A stretch of 64,000 bases of DNA from CAILUG01 sp038125665. GTDB taxonomy: Bacteria > Pseudomonadota > Gammaproteobacteria > Pseudomonadales > Pseudohongiellaceae. This document shows, piece by piece, positions 26,406 to 35,932 of this stretch (its first letter is position 1; every line of letters starts with the position of its first letter). The stretch is from positions 158,888 to 222,887 of the forward strand of contig JAYPEI010000003.1 in the NCBI GenBank assembly GCA_038125665.1. Direction: 5' to 3'. The translations under genes and the position numbers were made by a program. The notes under the pieces are model-generated. The model worked only from the letters and a program-made list of their open reading frames with translations, was not told the origin of the DNA and ran no database searches.

Positions 26406-26981
26406 TTATCTTAGGTTATAAGCCCAATGCCAGGGTTCGTAAATCAAACCGTGAGCATTGTCCTTTGGGTAACTCATAGTAAAGTTATATTTGGCTGCAT
26501 TCTCTTTCAACCAAAGAAAAGCCTTTGTTTCCGCAAACTCCTCACTGAGAACAGAACAATCAGTGGTCGTTATGTCTAGAGCGTAACCTGTATGATGCTC
26601 ACTGTAACCGGGAGGGACATTTACTGTTAGAATTGCCTTCAGACTTAAACCTCGTCTAAGTTTTCTCTCGAGAAGACTTGCTTGGTAGGCATAACTTCTA
26701 AATCCTGAGACTGCTAATAAAACAACACCACTTTTGAGGGCTGAGGCCTGCATAGCCTGCCAGTGTTGTAGACACTCATCTGTCAGTAGTAATGGCCGAT
26801 CACTAATATCCTTACCTGCATCCACAAGCTGATCTGATTGAGCATACAAAGGCAGAGTGCAATGCTGAATGTAGTCTTTACCAAGGCCCAAGGCTTCATG
26901 CAAACTTGCCAACTCCTTTAACAAAGTTGGTTTGATAAGGGTATAGTGTTTTAGTTGAAGAAATGAATCAGGTTTAGACAA
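26406..26981 (-). CDS. M15-family D-Ala-D-Ala carboxypeptidase (VanY-like)
   Basis: Zinc peptidase predicted to trim peptidoglycan stem peptides. Signatures are SGFRSYAYQ, the metal-binding PGYSEHHTGYALDI (His and Asp ligands), and the C-terminal EPWHW, whose Glu and His complete the site. The start is a TTG at 26981 with AGGAG 7 bases before it, giving 191 residues; a TTG 15 codons upstream lacks a ribosome site. Neither form shows a clear signal peptide, which is unusual for a wall enzyme, although cytoplasmic LdcB-like and recycling members exist. Monocistronic. Confidence 0.86.
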   Translation of the reverse strand: MSKPDSFLQLKHYTLIKPTLLKELASLHEALGLGKDYIQHCTLPLYAQSDQLVDAGKDISDRPLLLTDECLQHWQAMQASALKSGVVLLAVSGFRSYAYQASLLERKLRRGLSLKAILTVNVPPGYSEHHTGYALDITTTDCSVLSEEFAETKAFLWLKENAAKYNFTMSYPKDNAHGLIYEPWHWAYNLR

Positions 26982-27580
26982 TATGAAACTCCTATGGACC
27001 TTCTGGCTTGCACAGACAACCTTCAATGGCCGCCAATAAGTAGAGTTTTGGAATCAAGTCTCTATAAATTGATCAACTGTAAATATAACATGAGTTGAAA
27101 AGTCATTACCTCTGAAAATGTTTCAACAATCAACTCATGAAATGGTTAAATTCTACCCAGTTGATCCTTTTTTTATTTCGCTAGATTTGTCTTCAACATA
27201 CAGCTGCTGGGCTATCCAATACGCTCAGGCAATTTCCACTTTTTTGAGCCCCGTTTCTAAACGGGCAGTCCATTGAAAGATACCTAAAATCGCAATTGAT
27301 ATTGAGTACCTTTATAAAAGTTCTGAAAAAGAAAAAACCAGCATAATATCTAGATATTTATATTAATTGGCTATAATACAATATCTTGTATTCACCCTTA
27401 ACTATACACTCTTTCATTCTTTCCAAGGATCGTAAATTTAAAGTCCTCGGAGACAGACTGATGACAAGTCAAAGAATTTTCCATGAAATTAACCTCAGAC
27501 AATGAATGACAAAGAAAAAGTTTCGCAGGAACAGCAATTTTGCTAATTAAAAATATGAATTCCAGGAAGAAACATAGCAT
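26982..27580. other. Intergenic region between divergent M15 peptidase and fabY
   Basis: About 600 bp of AT-rich DNA carrying the promoters of two divergent genes. One feature stands out: CCCGTTT at 27250-27256 and AAACGGG at 27259-27265, separated by two bases, forming a near-palindrome. It has no T run after it, so it is more likely a protein-binding site than a terminator. No gene or tRNA seen. Confidence 0.45.
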
Positions 27581-29497
27581 ATGATAAATCTTCCAGTAAT
27601 CGTGGGCTTTGGAGGTATTAGTCCTGCGGGGCGAAGTGCTTTCCATTACGGTTACAAGCGCATCATATACAGCTCACTACCACGCCGGGAACAAATTGAT
27701 GTCCTGCAGAACTTAGCAGTTCTTACAAGTAAAATTAATTACAGCAAGAGCAACGACCTATGGTTCAATAATGACAATCAAGAGATATCACTCCATGCCT
27801 TTCTAGAGAATGCTGAAGATTCTTTGCTTGGTTCGACGCTTATCCGGAAATTAGAGGATAATCTATTTAATCCGAGGCAACTGCTGCAACATCAACCGCT
27901 TCAAATAACGGGGACAGATAGCGAACCTTTAGCTATTAGCATCCCCACTCGACGCTTACCATTACAAATTCCTCCAAATTGGACAGTGCTTGGTCAGCAA
28001 GCGGGCATGACACAAATACAGATAGAAGGAGGCTTGGATTGCCTGGTTCGCGATTACTACAGCTCGCCAGTAAATAGTGCTGGACAATTACCATCTGGTT
28101 TCCAACCAGATATGCTTTATGCTGCCCGTTCACATCCCCGCGCATTACAAATGACTATCTATGGCTGCACTGATGCCCTTCTTTCACTCGGCATAAGTTG
28201 GGAAACCTTACGTGAACATGTCCCAGCAGACCAAATAGGTGTATTCGCTGGGTCTGCCATGAATCAGCTTGATTACCACGGTTATGGTGGCTTACTACAA
28301 GCACGTCTTCTGGGTAAAAAGGTGACTTCCAAACAATTACCGCTAGGTTTTGGTGATATGCCGGCTGACTTTATCAATGCCTATATGATTGGAAATGTGG
28401 GTAGCACCGGCTCCAATCTTGGTGCTTGTGCCGCATTCCTATATAACCTGCGTATGGCAGTGAAGGAAATTCAAAGTGGACGATTAAGAGTGGCTTTGGT
28501 TGGGGCTGTTGAAGCTCCCCTCACCCCAGAAATCATCGAAGCTTTTTCCAACATGAATGCATTAGCAGATGACGCAAGCCTGTTGGCGCTTGATGCGGAA
28601 CTGGGTATAACCGTTCCTAATTACCGTCGAGCTTGTCGTCCCTTTGGGCAGAATGTCGGTTTTACCCTGGCTGAGTCAGGTCAGTTCGTTGTGCTATTTG
28701 ATGATTCCCTTGCAGTTGAACTTGGCGCACAAATTTTTGGTTCGGTGAATGATGTTTTTGTCAACGCTGATGGCAATAAAAAATCAATAGCCAGCCCAGG
28801 TGTCGGAAACTATCTCACCATGGCGAGAGCCTGTGGAGCTATCCGTTCTGTCCTTGGAGATAAGAGTCTTCGAGAACGAAGTTTAGTACAAGCTCATGGT
28901 ACCGGTACTCCACAGAATCGAGTTACTGAATCTGCTATTTTTAGCACCATGGCAAAAAACTGGGGTATAAATAAATGGCCAGTAACGGCATTGAAATCTT
29001 ACCTTGGACATTCGATAGCCTGTGCTGGGGCAGATCAACTTGTCATGTCACTGGGTATCTGGGCGCATGGCATCATACCTGGGATTCAAAGCACTCATGA
29101 ATTAGCCGAAGATGTGAGCAAAGATGGATTGGACTTTCTACTATCTCATCGTGAAATTAACCCCTCTGAACTAGATAGTATTTTGATAAATTCAAAAGGA
29201 TTCGGCGGAAATAATGCTACAGCTTCTTTGTTTTCTCCTCATATCACTAACCGTATGCTAAATAAACGCCATGGTATGGCAGCCATGAAGCGGTGGCAAA
29301 CCCAGAATGAAGCTGTACGAGATAAGCAGGAAACATTCAAGCAACAAACTCAGCATATGCATATCGAGCCTCTATATTATTTTGACCATGAGGTTAAAGA
29401 TGGAAGTGATCTTGAGTTAACACCAGAGCAGCTTAGAGTGATTGGCTATGCCCCAATTCAACTTTCCACTGAAAACCCTTATGAGGATATGTGTTAA
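27581..29497 (+). CDS. fabY: Beta-ketoacyl synthase FabY (fatty acid initiation)
   Basis: Condensing enzyme that joins acetyl-CoA with malonyl-ACP to start fatty-acid synthesis in Pseudomonas-type bacteria in place of FabH. The 638-residue protein is much longer than FabF and matches FabY closely, from the opening LPVIVGFGGISPAGRSAFHYGYKR to FINAYMIGNVGSTGSNLGACAAF and NSKGFGGNNATASLFSP. The catalytic triad is Cys283 (GACAA), His439 (QAHGTGTPQNRVTES) and His477 (KSYLGHS), with Lys472 beside it. AGGAAG precedes the start. Its stop codon directly abuts the pyrC start (TAAATG), so the two may be co-expressed. Confidence 0.9.
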   Translation: MINLPVIVGFGGISPAGRSAFHYGYKRIIYSSLPRREQIDVLQNLAVLTSKINYSKSNDLWFNNDNQEISLHAFLENAEDSLLGSTLIRKLEDNLFNPRQLLQHQPLQITGTDSEPLAISIPTRRLPLQIPPNWTVLGQQAGMTQIQIEGGLDCLVRDYYSSPVNSAGQLPSGFQPDMLYAARSHPRALQMTIYGCTDALLSLGISWETLREHVPADQIGVFAGSAMNQLDYHGYGGLLQARLLGKKVTSKQLPLGFGDMPADFINAYMIGNVGSTGSNLGACAAFLYNLRMAVKEIQSGRLRVALVGAVEAPLTPEIIEAFSNMNALADDASLLALDAELGITVPNYRRACRPFGQNVGFTLAESGQFVVLFDDSLAVELGAQIFGSVNDVFVNADGNKKSIASPGVGNYLTMARACGAIRSVLGDKSLRERSLVQAHGTGTPQNRVTESAIFSTMAKNWGINKWPVTALKSYLGHSIACAGADQLVMSLGIWAHGIIPGIQSTHELAEDVSKDGLDFLLSHREINPSELDSILINSKGFGGNNATASLFSPHITNRMLNKRHGMAAMKRWQTQNEAVRDKQETFKQQTQHMHIEPLYYFDHEVKDGSDLELTPEQLRVIGYAPIQLSTENPYEDMC

Positions 29498-30547
29498 ATG
29501 CAGTCTCTTGTGATTAGACGACCTGACGATTGGCACTTACACGTCCGAGATGGTGCAGCTTTGACTCATACTGTTGCAGCCACAGCCGCAGTGTTCGCGC
29601 GCGCAATTATCATGCCTAACTTAAAAGTGCCTATTACCACTGTTATTCAGGCTGCAGCTTACAAAGAGAGAATATTACAGGCTTGTGATTCAAGCATGTC
29701 TTTCGAACCACTCATGACCCTATATCTCACAGACAACACAAGCGTCTCTGAAATTTATATCGCTAAAGCCTCCGGTTTGATCCATGGTTGCAAACTCTAC
29801 CCAGCTGGGGCGACAACTAATTCAGATTCTGGCGTCACCTCAATAAGTCACATTACTAAAGTGCTAGCTGCCATGGCTGAAGTTGGTTTACCTCTGCTAG
29901 TTCATGGAGAAGTAACAGACAAACATGTTGATATTTTTGATCGTGAAAAAACTTTCATTGATCTGATACTCAACCCACTACTAGAGAAAATACCTTCATT
30001 GCGAGTGGTCTTAGAGCATATCACAACTCGAGATGCAGTAAATTTTGTTCTATCAGGTTCTGAGAACCTAGCTGCAACCATCACCCCGCAACATCTCCTT
30101 TTCAATCGCAATGACATGCTCGCAGGTGGTATTCGTCCTCACTTGTATTGCCTCCCTATTCTCAAGCGACAAATTCACCAACAGGCATTAAGGGAAGTTG
30201 TTGCAAGCGGTCACCCAAGATTTTTCTTAGGTACAGATTCTGCACCACATGCCAAACTGACTAAAGAATCCGACTGTGGTTGTGCCGGATGTTACAGCGC
30301 GCCTGTCGCTTTACCTTTATACGCCACAATCTTTGAAGAACTCAACGCCCTTGATAAACTTGAAGCTTTCGCCAGTATAAATGGGGCAAATTGGTATGGC
30401 GTGCCCATCAATGAAGAATGTGTGGAGCTAACTAGAAGGAATTTTGCTGTACCTACCAATCTACCGTTTCTTGATGACGCGATAGTTCCTTTAATGGCAG
30501 GCTGCACCTTACCTTGGCGTCTAAACGACGCCCACTTTATAGAATAG
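29498..30547 (+). CDS. pyrC: Dihydroorotase
   Basis: Class II dihydroorotase of pyrimidine synthesis, cyclising carbamoyl-aspartate, 349 residues. Zinc ligands begin with H13-L-H15 in RPDDWHLHVRDG; the bridging carbamylated Lys is in GCKLYPAGATTNS; LVHGEV, VLEHITT and LGTDSAPHAK supply the remaining His and Asp residues. The AHKLTKE-like segment (PHAKLTKESDCGCAG) is typical of the E. coli-type enzyme. It follows fabY with no gap and precedes rnt by 83 bp. Confidence 0.96.
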   Translation: MQSLVIRRPDDWHLHVRDGAALTHTVAATAAVFARAIIMPNLKVPITTVIQAAAYKERILQACDSSMSFEPLMTLYLTDNTSVSEIYIAKASGLIHGCKLYPAGATTNSDSGVTSISHITKVLAAMAEVGLPLLVHGEVTDKHVDIFDREKTFIDLILNPLLEKIPSLRVVLEHITTRDAVNFVLSGSENLAATITPQHLLFNRNDMLAGGIRPHLYCLPILKRQIHQQALREVVASGHPRFFLGTDSAPHAKLTKESDCGCAGCYSAPVALPLYATIFEELNALDKLEAFASINGANWYGVPINEECVELTRRNFAVPTNLPFLDDAIVPLMAGCTLPWRLNDAHFIE

Positions 30548-30630
30548 TGAAATCATTTAAATATAAAAAGTGGTCATGTGCTTGCTGATCATAATTAATA
30601 TAGCTAGTTAGAACGCAGGGGAAGTTTGTA

Positions 30631-31284
30631 GTGACCGCTTTAGACCATTTACTTTCTGCTCGATTTAGGCAGTTTCTACCCGTAGTGATCGATATTGAAT
30701 GTGGCGGCTTTAACAGTCAGACAGATGCTATTTTACAAATAGCTGCTGTTTTTGTTGGCTTTAATGAAGAAGGCTTGCTGGAACCTCAACAGACATTATC
30801 TTTTCATGTAAAACCTTTTAAGGGGGCAAACATAGAAGAGTCGGCATTAAAGTTTACTGGTATTGACCCTTTTCATCCTTTGCGTATCGATTATCCAGAA
30901 GAAGAAGTCCTAAAAGAAATTTACCAGGAGGTGCGCACTCGAATGAAAACTGCAGAATGTAAGCGGGCAATTTTGGTTGCCCACAATGCACATTTTGATC
31001 ATGGCTTTCTAAATGCTGCCAATACAAGATGTCAGGTAAAGCGCAACCCTTTCCACCCTTTCTCTAGTCTTGATACTGCTTCCATGGCAGCGCTAACGCT
31101 TGGACAAACAGTTTTGGCTCGTGCCTGTGAAGCTGCTGGTATTAATTTTATCTCGGCAGAGGCACATTCTGCACGATATGATGCACAACTTACCGCAGAG
31201 CTTTTCTGCTATATGGTTAACCGTTGGGAAGCTTTAGGGGGGTGGCCATTGCAGGGACAACAAACTATCACAGCAGGTAACTAA
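30631..31284 (+). CDS. rnt: Ribonuclease T
   Basis: Dimeric DEDD 3'-5' exonuclease that trims tRNA and 5S rRNA ends, 217 residues from a GTG start with AGGGGA upstream. Exo I is VVIDIECGGFNSQTDAILQIAA; Exo II lies in AILVAHNAHFDHGFLNAA; Exo III is HSARYDAQLTAELF, which supplies the general-base His and final Asp. The pyrC-rnt pair is conserved in Pseudomonas. The following AMP-ligase gene starts 3 bp after the stop. Confidence 0.95.
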   Translation: MTALDHLLSARFRQFLPVVIDIECGGFNSQTDAILQIAAVFVGFNEEGLLEPQQTLSFHVKPFKGANIEESALKFTGIDPFHPLRIDYPEEEVLKEIYQEVRTRMKTAECKRAILVAHNAHFDHGFLNAANTRCQVKRNPFHPFSSLDTASMAALTLGQTVLARACEAAGINFISAEAHSARYDAQLTAELFCYMVNRWEALGGWPLQGQQTITAGN

Positions 31285-31287
31285 GCT

Positions 31288-32961
31288 ATGACGAGTTACA
31301 CCCAAGCTGAGTTCAATCCTTCTCCAGCTTATTGGGAGGAATATACAAAATCATTACCTACACTCGGCGAGGCCTGGCTACGTAGCTGTAAGCTGGCAAG
31401 AAAAAAAATCTTCATTATTGATACCGTCAGTGGCGAAGTTAGCGCAGAAAGAGCGCTGGTAGGTAGTATCTTACTTTCTCAAAAGATTGCCGCTCATAGT
31501 CAAGGTGCTCGAGTAGGACTGTTACTACCAAGCTGTACAGCTTCCATTCTATGTAACATGGCAACCATGTTACTGGGGCGCACTGCTGTCAATCTCAACT
31601 TCACCGCATCTACTGAAGCAATGGCCTCGGCCATCAAGCAGGCTGAACTAGACACTATATTTACCTCACGTCGATTTCTAGATCGTTTAAAACAACGGGG
31701 AGTTGATCTATCTGGACTGATCGAGCGCTGCCAGCTTGTTTTACTTGAGGACATCATGCAAAACATAGGTGCTTTGAAAAAACTGTTCACTTTACTCGAA
31801 TGTAGATTAAGTAGCACAGAGCATCTTCTGAACAAATACTGTGCCAAGGTATCGACAACAGAAGTCGCCCAAGTGCTTTTCTCTAGTGGATCAGAGGGTA
31901 TACCCAAAGGGGTCATGCTCAGTCATCGCAACTTAATGGCTAATATTGCTCAAGCCAATCAGCTCATCTTAATGCAACCAGGGGATGTCATTCTGGCCAA
32001 CCTACCTCCTTTTCACTCTTTCGGCCTAATGGCTACATATTTCTTACCTCTGCTAGAAGGACATACTGTTTTATGTCATCCAGACCCGACAGATGTGGTA
32101 GCTGCAGCCAATGCTATTGAAAAGTACAAAGTCACTTTGATGTTCTCTACCTCCTCATTTTTTCGTCTCTATGTCAGAAACCCTAAGATAAGTGGTGATC
32201 AGCTTCGATCAATACGATTTTTAATCGCTGGTGCAGAAAAGCTTCAAAGAGAGGTGGTTAAGGAGTTTCAAGATAAATTTGGTCTCTATATTCTTGAAGG
32301 TTATGGCGCGACAGAGACAGCCCCAGTGGCTTGCGTAAATTTACCTGAAACTAATCGTCCTAGTTGGCGTGAAGGGCAAGCTGTAGAAAGGGCTGGCTCT
32401 GTAGGTTTACCCATTGGTGGTACCGAACTAAGAATTGTCGATCCTGATACCATGGAAGAGCTCACTGAAGGCGAAGCTGGCATGATTCTGATCAGTGGTC
32501 CTCAAGTGATGGTAGGCTACCTGGGTCAAACTGAACTGACAGCGCGTTCACTTAGACAAATAGATGGGCGCACATGGTATGTCTCTGGTGATAAAGGGTA
32601 TCTCGACAGTGATGGTTTTCTATATATCCAAGACCGGTACTCACGTTTTGCTAAAATTGGTGGAGAGATGATCAGCTTGTCTGTAGTTGAACAAGCTTTA
32701 AGAAATGCAGTCTCTGAGCCTGATCTAGATGTCTTGGTGGTAACAGCACCGGATGCTCGCAAGGGTGAGCAATTGCTTGTCCTTTCAACCCAGGCTTTAG
32801 ATCCGAAAATCATGCGAGAAAGATTAAAGATTGCTGGACTCAATTCCCTGGCCCTGCCAACGGCTTATTTTGTTGTTGACAGCATTCCACGCTTGGGTAG
32901 TGGAAAAACGGACTATGCCGGCGGAAAAGCTCTTGCTTTAGAATTAACAGCCTCAATGTAA
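31288..32961 (+). CDS. AMP-dependent acyl ligase, Aas-like
   Basis: ATP-dependent acyl-activating enzyme of the ANL superfamily, 557 residues. The P-loop-like motif is VLFSSGSEGIPKGVMLSHRNL, followed by LPPFHSFGL, EGYGATETAPV (adenylate binding), WYVSGDKGYLDSDGFLYIQDRYSR (hinge), and a Lys in GSGKTDYAG near the C-terminus. The pattern around SSGSEGIPKGV and PFHSFGL resembles the acyl-ACP synthetase half of Aas, so fatty acid re-acylation is a fair guess. No acyltransferase domain or transmembrane segment is present. It is 3 bp after rnt, so likely co-transcribed, but is not part of the usual pyrC-rnt neighbourhood I recall. Confidence 0.82.
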   Translation: MTSYTQAEFNPSPAYWEEYTKSLPTLGEAWLRSCKLARKKIFIIDTVSGEVSAERALVGSILLSQKIAAHSQGARVGLLLPSCTASILCNMATMLLGRTAVNLNFTASTEAMASAIKQAELDTIFTSRRFLDRLKQRGVDLSGLIERCQLVLLEDIMQNIGALKKLFTLLECRLSSTEHLLNKYCAKVSTTEVAQVLFSSGSEGIPKGVMLSHRNLMANIAQANQLILMQPGDVILANLPPFHSFGLMATYFLPLLEGHTVLCHPDPTDVVAAANAIEKYKVTLMFSTSSFFRLYVRNPKISGDQLRSIRFLIAGAEKLQREVVKEFQDKFGLYILEGYGATETAPVACVNLPETNRPSWREGQAVERAGSVGLPIGGTELRIVDPDTMEELTEGEAGMILISGPQVMVGYLGQTELTARSLRQIDGRTWYVSGDKGYLDSDGFLYIQDRYSRFAKIGGEMISLSVVEQALRNAVSEPDLDVLVVTAPDARKGEQLLVLSTQALDPKIMRERLKIAGLNSLALPTAYFVVDSIPRLGSGKTDYAGGKALALELTASM

Positions 32962-32987
32962 GGTAAATAAATAAAAAATAGGCCTTA

Positions 32988-33086
32988 TTGCTGTCCATAG
33001 CGTATACGGATAAGCCAGAACTTGCAAAGCTAGCCGAGCCACTGCATCATGCTGGTTCCGTGCTCAATGAAGAGCGCAAATTATAA
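32988..33086 (+). pseudogene. Possible 3' remnant of a lost gene
   Basis: A 32-codon frame ending in LHHAGSVLNEERKL and a stop looks more coding than its surroundings but has no credible ATG or ribosome site and begins right after an in-frame stop. It sits between the AMP ligase and the peroxiredoxin, a place where, from memory, Pseudomonas carries other genes. The product is unrecognisable, so a relic is the simplest reading; chance is a real alternative. Confidence 0.25.
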
Positions 33087-33123
33087 AGAAAAAATCAACT
33101 AATTAGACCTATTGGAGATAAAC

Positions 33124-33726
33124 ATGAGCGCTTTTGTTTGCAGAAAAGCTCCCGACTTTACCGCCGCTGCAGTGATGCCAGACGGTACCATCAACGAGAA
33201 TTTCTCTTTGTCAGACTATGCTGGCAAGTTTGTGGTGATTTTCTTCTACCCACTGGATTTCACCTTCGTGTGCCCATCTGAAATTCTTGCTCATAACAGT
33301 CGTGTAAAAGATTTTGCTGAGCGTGGTGTTCAGGTTATTGGTGTTTCAATTGATTCTCAATTCACGCACAGTGCATGGCGTAATACAGATGTAAACAACG
33401 GTGGTATTGGTCCAATTGCTTTCCCACTTGTTGCTGATGTTAAACACGAGATTTGCCAATCTTTTGGTGTGGAACATCCGGAAGCTGGTGTGGCTTTACG
33501 AGGCTCCTTCTTAATCGACCGTGACGGAATAGTCCAGCACATGGTTATCAATAATCTACCACTTGGTCGTAATGTGGATGAAATGTTACGTATGGTAGAC
33601 GCTCTACAATTCACTGAAGAGCACGGTGAAGTATGCCCTGCCGGCTGGAACAAAGGTGATGAAGCCATGAAACCAGATGCTTCTGGTGTTGCAAGCTATC
33701 TGAGCAAGCACGCAAGCGAACTGTGA
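33124..33726 (+). CDS. Typical 2-Cys peroxiredoxin (AhpC/Prx1)
   Basis: Thiol peroxidase that reduces H2O2 and organic peroxides, 200 residues from the ATG at 33124, preceded by GGAG. The peroxidatic Cys50 is in DFTFVCPSEI and the resolving Cys171 in EVCPAGW, so it is a typical homodimeric 2-Cys enzyme. The GIGPIAFPLVAD segment (GG[LIV]G motif) and the C-terminal extension indicate the oxidation-sensitive Prx1-like type. No dedicated AhpF reductase is adjacent. A long hairpin at 33846-33884 lies beyond its stop codon. Confidence 0.95.
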   Translation: MSAFVCRKAPDFTAAAVMPDGTINENFSLSDYAGKFVVIFFYPLDFTFVCPSEILAHNSRVKDFAERGVQVIGVSIDSQFTHSAWRNTDVNNGGIGPIAFPLVADVKHEICQSFGVEHPEAGVALRGSFLIDRDGIVQHMVINNLPLGRNVDEMLRMVDALQFTEEHGEVCPAGWNKGDEAMKPDASGVASYLSKHASEL

Positions 33727-33845
33727 GAACGGACAGGTTTACCAGGGTTCATTCTTAACAAAAATTACTTATAAGAAGATTGTTTTTGATCACCTTCGCT
33801 TGTATGGAATCACTGTTCAACAGTGACCACGCAGTAAGTATCAAG

Positions 33846-33891
33846 AAGCAACACAGAGAGTCCTCCATACTCTCTGTGTTGCTTAACTTTT
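33846..33891 (+). terminator. Long hairpin downstream of the peroxiredoxin gene
   Basis: A perfect 16-bp stem (33846-33861 pairs with 33869-33884) with a 7-base loop is followed by AACTTTT. The T tract is short, but the stem is strong, so it probably terminates the peroxiredoxin transcript. Confidence 0.75.
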
Positions 33892-34021
33892 ACCTCATTA
33901 TCGTTAAGCTTCTTGATCATTAATATGACTCTTTTACATTGTCCTCAACTTGTAGTTGAAGAAGATTATTTTATTTACTTATGAAAACTCATCTAAGCTA
34001 TTTGAAGAAATCCTGTTAATT

Positions 34022-34456
34022 ATGTCTTTTCTACAATCACCGCAACGACGTTGGCTAGACCTTATAGTAGGACTGTTTCTCATGAGCTTACTTGGCTTTG
34101 GCTCTCATTTTATCTATGTCATGAATAATGATGCCCGTGATATTATCTTTACAAATACTCTAGCCTCACGTGGACAGGAGGTTTCTAAAAATGAAGGTTG
34201 CATAGCTTGCCATACTACTGATGGTAGTCGTGGTGTTGGTCCATCTTGGCAAGGTATGTGGGGGCGTTTAGAAAGTCTGGCAGACGGGACACAAATAGTC
34301 GTTGGGGAGGAGTACTTTATAGAGTCAGTACGCAAACCAAAGGCTAAGCAAGTTGCAAATTACCCCGATGTAATGCAACGCTCATTTATTTCTGATGAAG
34401 ACCTTCAAGCCATAATGGCCTTCGTTAAGACTCTGAGCGAGCAAAACGTTAATTAG
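34022..34456 (+). CDS. Membrane-anchored c-type cytochrome (CoxB cytochrome-domain-like)
   Basis: Monohaem cytochrome c of 144 residues from the ATG at 34022; a TTG 22 codons upstream is in frame but less likely. A single N-terminal transmembrane anchor (WLDLIVGLFLMSLLGFGSHFIYV) is followed by a periplasmic class I domain with haem motif C60-IA-C63-H64. GPSWQGMWGRLESLADGTQIVV and NYPDVMQRSF (axial Met118) resemble the cytochrome domain fused to subunit II of caa3 oxidases, but here it stands alone. The electron partner is unknown. Its stop is 1 bp from the convergent pnuC stop. Confidence 0.85.
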   Translation: MSFLQSPQRRWLDLIVGLFLMSLLGFGSHFIYVMNNDARDIIFTNTLASRGQEVSKNEGCIACHTTDGSRGVGPSWQGMWGRLESLADGTQIVVGEEYFIESVRKPKAKQVANYPDVMQRSFISDEDLQAIMAFVKTLSEQNVN

Positions 34457-34457
34457 C

Positions 34458-35027
34458 TTATTCTAAAGATTGCTTATTCCAGCGTTGCCAACCTAAAATT
34501 ATCAACACAAGATATATCGCAAACAAAGCTGCTGTTTGATAAAGTCCGCGCTCAAGGTAGAGCAATAGACTGGCACTATCTATAAAAAACCAATATATCC
34601 AGTTTTCCAGCACCTTTTGGACAACCAAGTAGGTACTAAAAAGTGATGCCCAAGTTATCAATGAATCAAGGAATGGCCTTGAAGAGTCACTGTACAATGA
34701 AAGAAATGTGGTAGAAATGAATGTCATTACTATGATTGCAACCAAAATCAAGACATGCTGTCGTAGGCGCAAACGAATAATAGGGACCGTAATATCTTGA
34801 CTGCCAGCCTTCCAATGCGAATAGCCGATATAGGCCATTACAACATAGAAAAAATTTAAACCAGCCTCAAGGTATAATTGAACCTGCCAAAATATCAAAA
34901 CATATATCACCGAACTAACAGCTGCAAAGAACCAGCACCACAGAGACTCACGTGCAGCTAACCAGAGATACAAAAGAGCACCAATGACAGCTATAGTCTC
35001 GACCAGCCATAGTGTATGGGTCGTCAT
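34458..35027 (-). CDS. pnuC: Nicotinamide riboside transporter PnuC
   Basis: Inner-membrane facilitator for nicotinamide riboside, feeding NAD synthesis, 189 residues with about seven membrane segments. Family features are the N-terminal ETIAVIGALLYLWLAARESLWCWFFAAVSSVIY and the LEAGLNFFYVVMAYIGYSHW segment, and a C-terminal basic tail. It is the last gene of a probable grxD-EamA-pnuC transcript, 45 bp after the EamA stop. No NadR or NAD riboswitch is visible. Confidence 0.9.
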   Translation of the reverse strand: MTTHTLWLVETIAVIGALLYLWLAARESLWCWFFAAVSSVIYVLIFWQVQLYLEAGLNFFYVVMAYIGYSHWKAGSQDITVPIIRLRLRQHVLILVAIIVMTFISTTFLSLYSDSSRPFLDSLITWASLFSTYLVVQKVLENWIYWFFIDSASLLLYLERGLYQTAALFAIYLVLIILGWQRWNKQSLE

Positions 35028-35072
35028 TCGTCACTTTCCCCGAAATACTTTTGAAGCGATAGATCGCGAAGT

Positions 35073-35900
35073 TTAACCCATGGAAACTTTTTCTGATGGT
35101 CTAAAAACGACGGATAAAATCACGCCCAGAGCCACGAGAGTCATTCCAAAGTAGGTTAAAAAGCCATAGTTCTCATCAAAAATTAGATAGCCTAAAAGGA
35201 TAGCAAAAAGAACCTCGCTATAGTTAACAATGCTAACCTTAGCAATGGCAGCTGTCTGATAGGAGCGAGTCATGCAATACTGACCAATTTGACTACACAA
35301 GCCAAGACTAATGATCCACCACCACTCTATTCCAATGGGTTCTATCCAATGCAAAAGAGACCAAAAACCTGTTGCAGGTAAACAGATCAATGGAAAGTAG
35401 AGGATAATCACAAGCGGGTGCTCACTAGAACCAAGCTTACGTACACAATTATAAGCAAGCGCCATCGTGAATGAAGTAGTTATTCCCAACACCAAGTGGG
35501 ATAACTCTATTCTGTAATCAAAACCCTGCACCATCACGATGCCAATGAAGCTGATTGAATACCAAAATATTTGACTTCTACTTACAGCTTCACCTACGAA
35601 CCATATTCCAAGTAAAGAGGTGAAGATTGGCGAAAGATGTGTCAGGGTTGATGCTACGCCCAAAGGAACAATTTGCAGTAACCAAAATCCTTGAGCTAGT
35701 GCAAGGGCCCCTGCACAGCCTCGTAAGATTAATAGGCCATGGCGATTACCCAGGATAGGCACTCCAGCCTTCAACAAACCAAAAAAGCATAATACCGAGG
35801 ATAGGAGCGCACGAAAGAATATGATTTCCAATACTGGCAGTCTGTGTAGCATTCTTACACACACCGACATACACGCAAAAGAAACACAGGCCCCCAACAT
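35073..35900 (-). CDS. EamA/DMT family transporter
   Basis: Drug/metabolite transporter superfamily permease with ten predicted helices in two EamA repeats. The ATG at 35900 gives 275 residues, but the reading frame is open upstream through CTG codons at 35930 and 35936, and the residues encoded there (SLIGIAW) would complete the first transmembrane helix, so a non-ATG start is possible. The grxD stop is 32 bp upstream. No substrate can be inferred. Confidence 0.84.
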   Translation of the reverse strand: MLGACVSFACMSVCVRMLHRLPVLEIIFFRALLSSVLCFFGLLKAGVPILGNRHGLLILRGCAGALALAQGFWLLQIVPLGVASTLTHLSPIFTSLLGIWFVGEAVSRSQIFWYSISFIGIVMVQGFDYRIELSHLVLGITTSFTMALAYNCVRKLGSSEHPLVIILYFPLICLPATGFWSLLHWIEPIGIEWWWIISLGLCSQIGQYCMTRSYQTAAIAKVSIVNYSEVLFAILLGYLIFDENYGFLTYFGMTLVALGVILSVVFRPSEKVSMG

Positions 35901-35932
35901 CCATGCTATGCCTATGAGGGATTTAGTCAGTC

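Noticed and set aside
27250..27265. Inverted repeat CCCGTTT/AAACGGG as a terminator
   Set aside because: No T run follows on either strand and the 2-base loop is too small, so it is listed only as part of the intergenic region.
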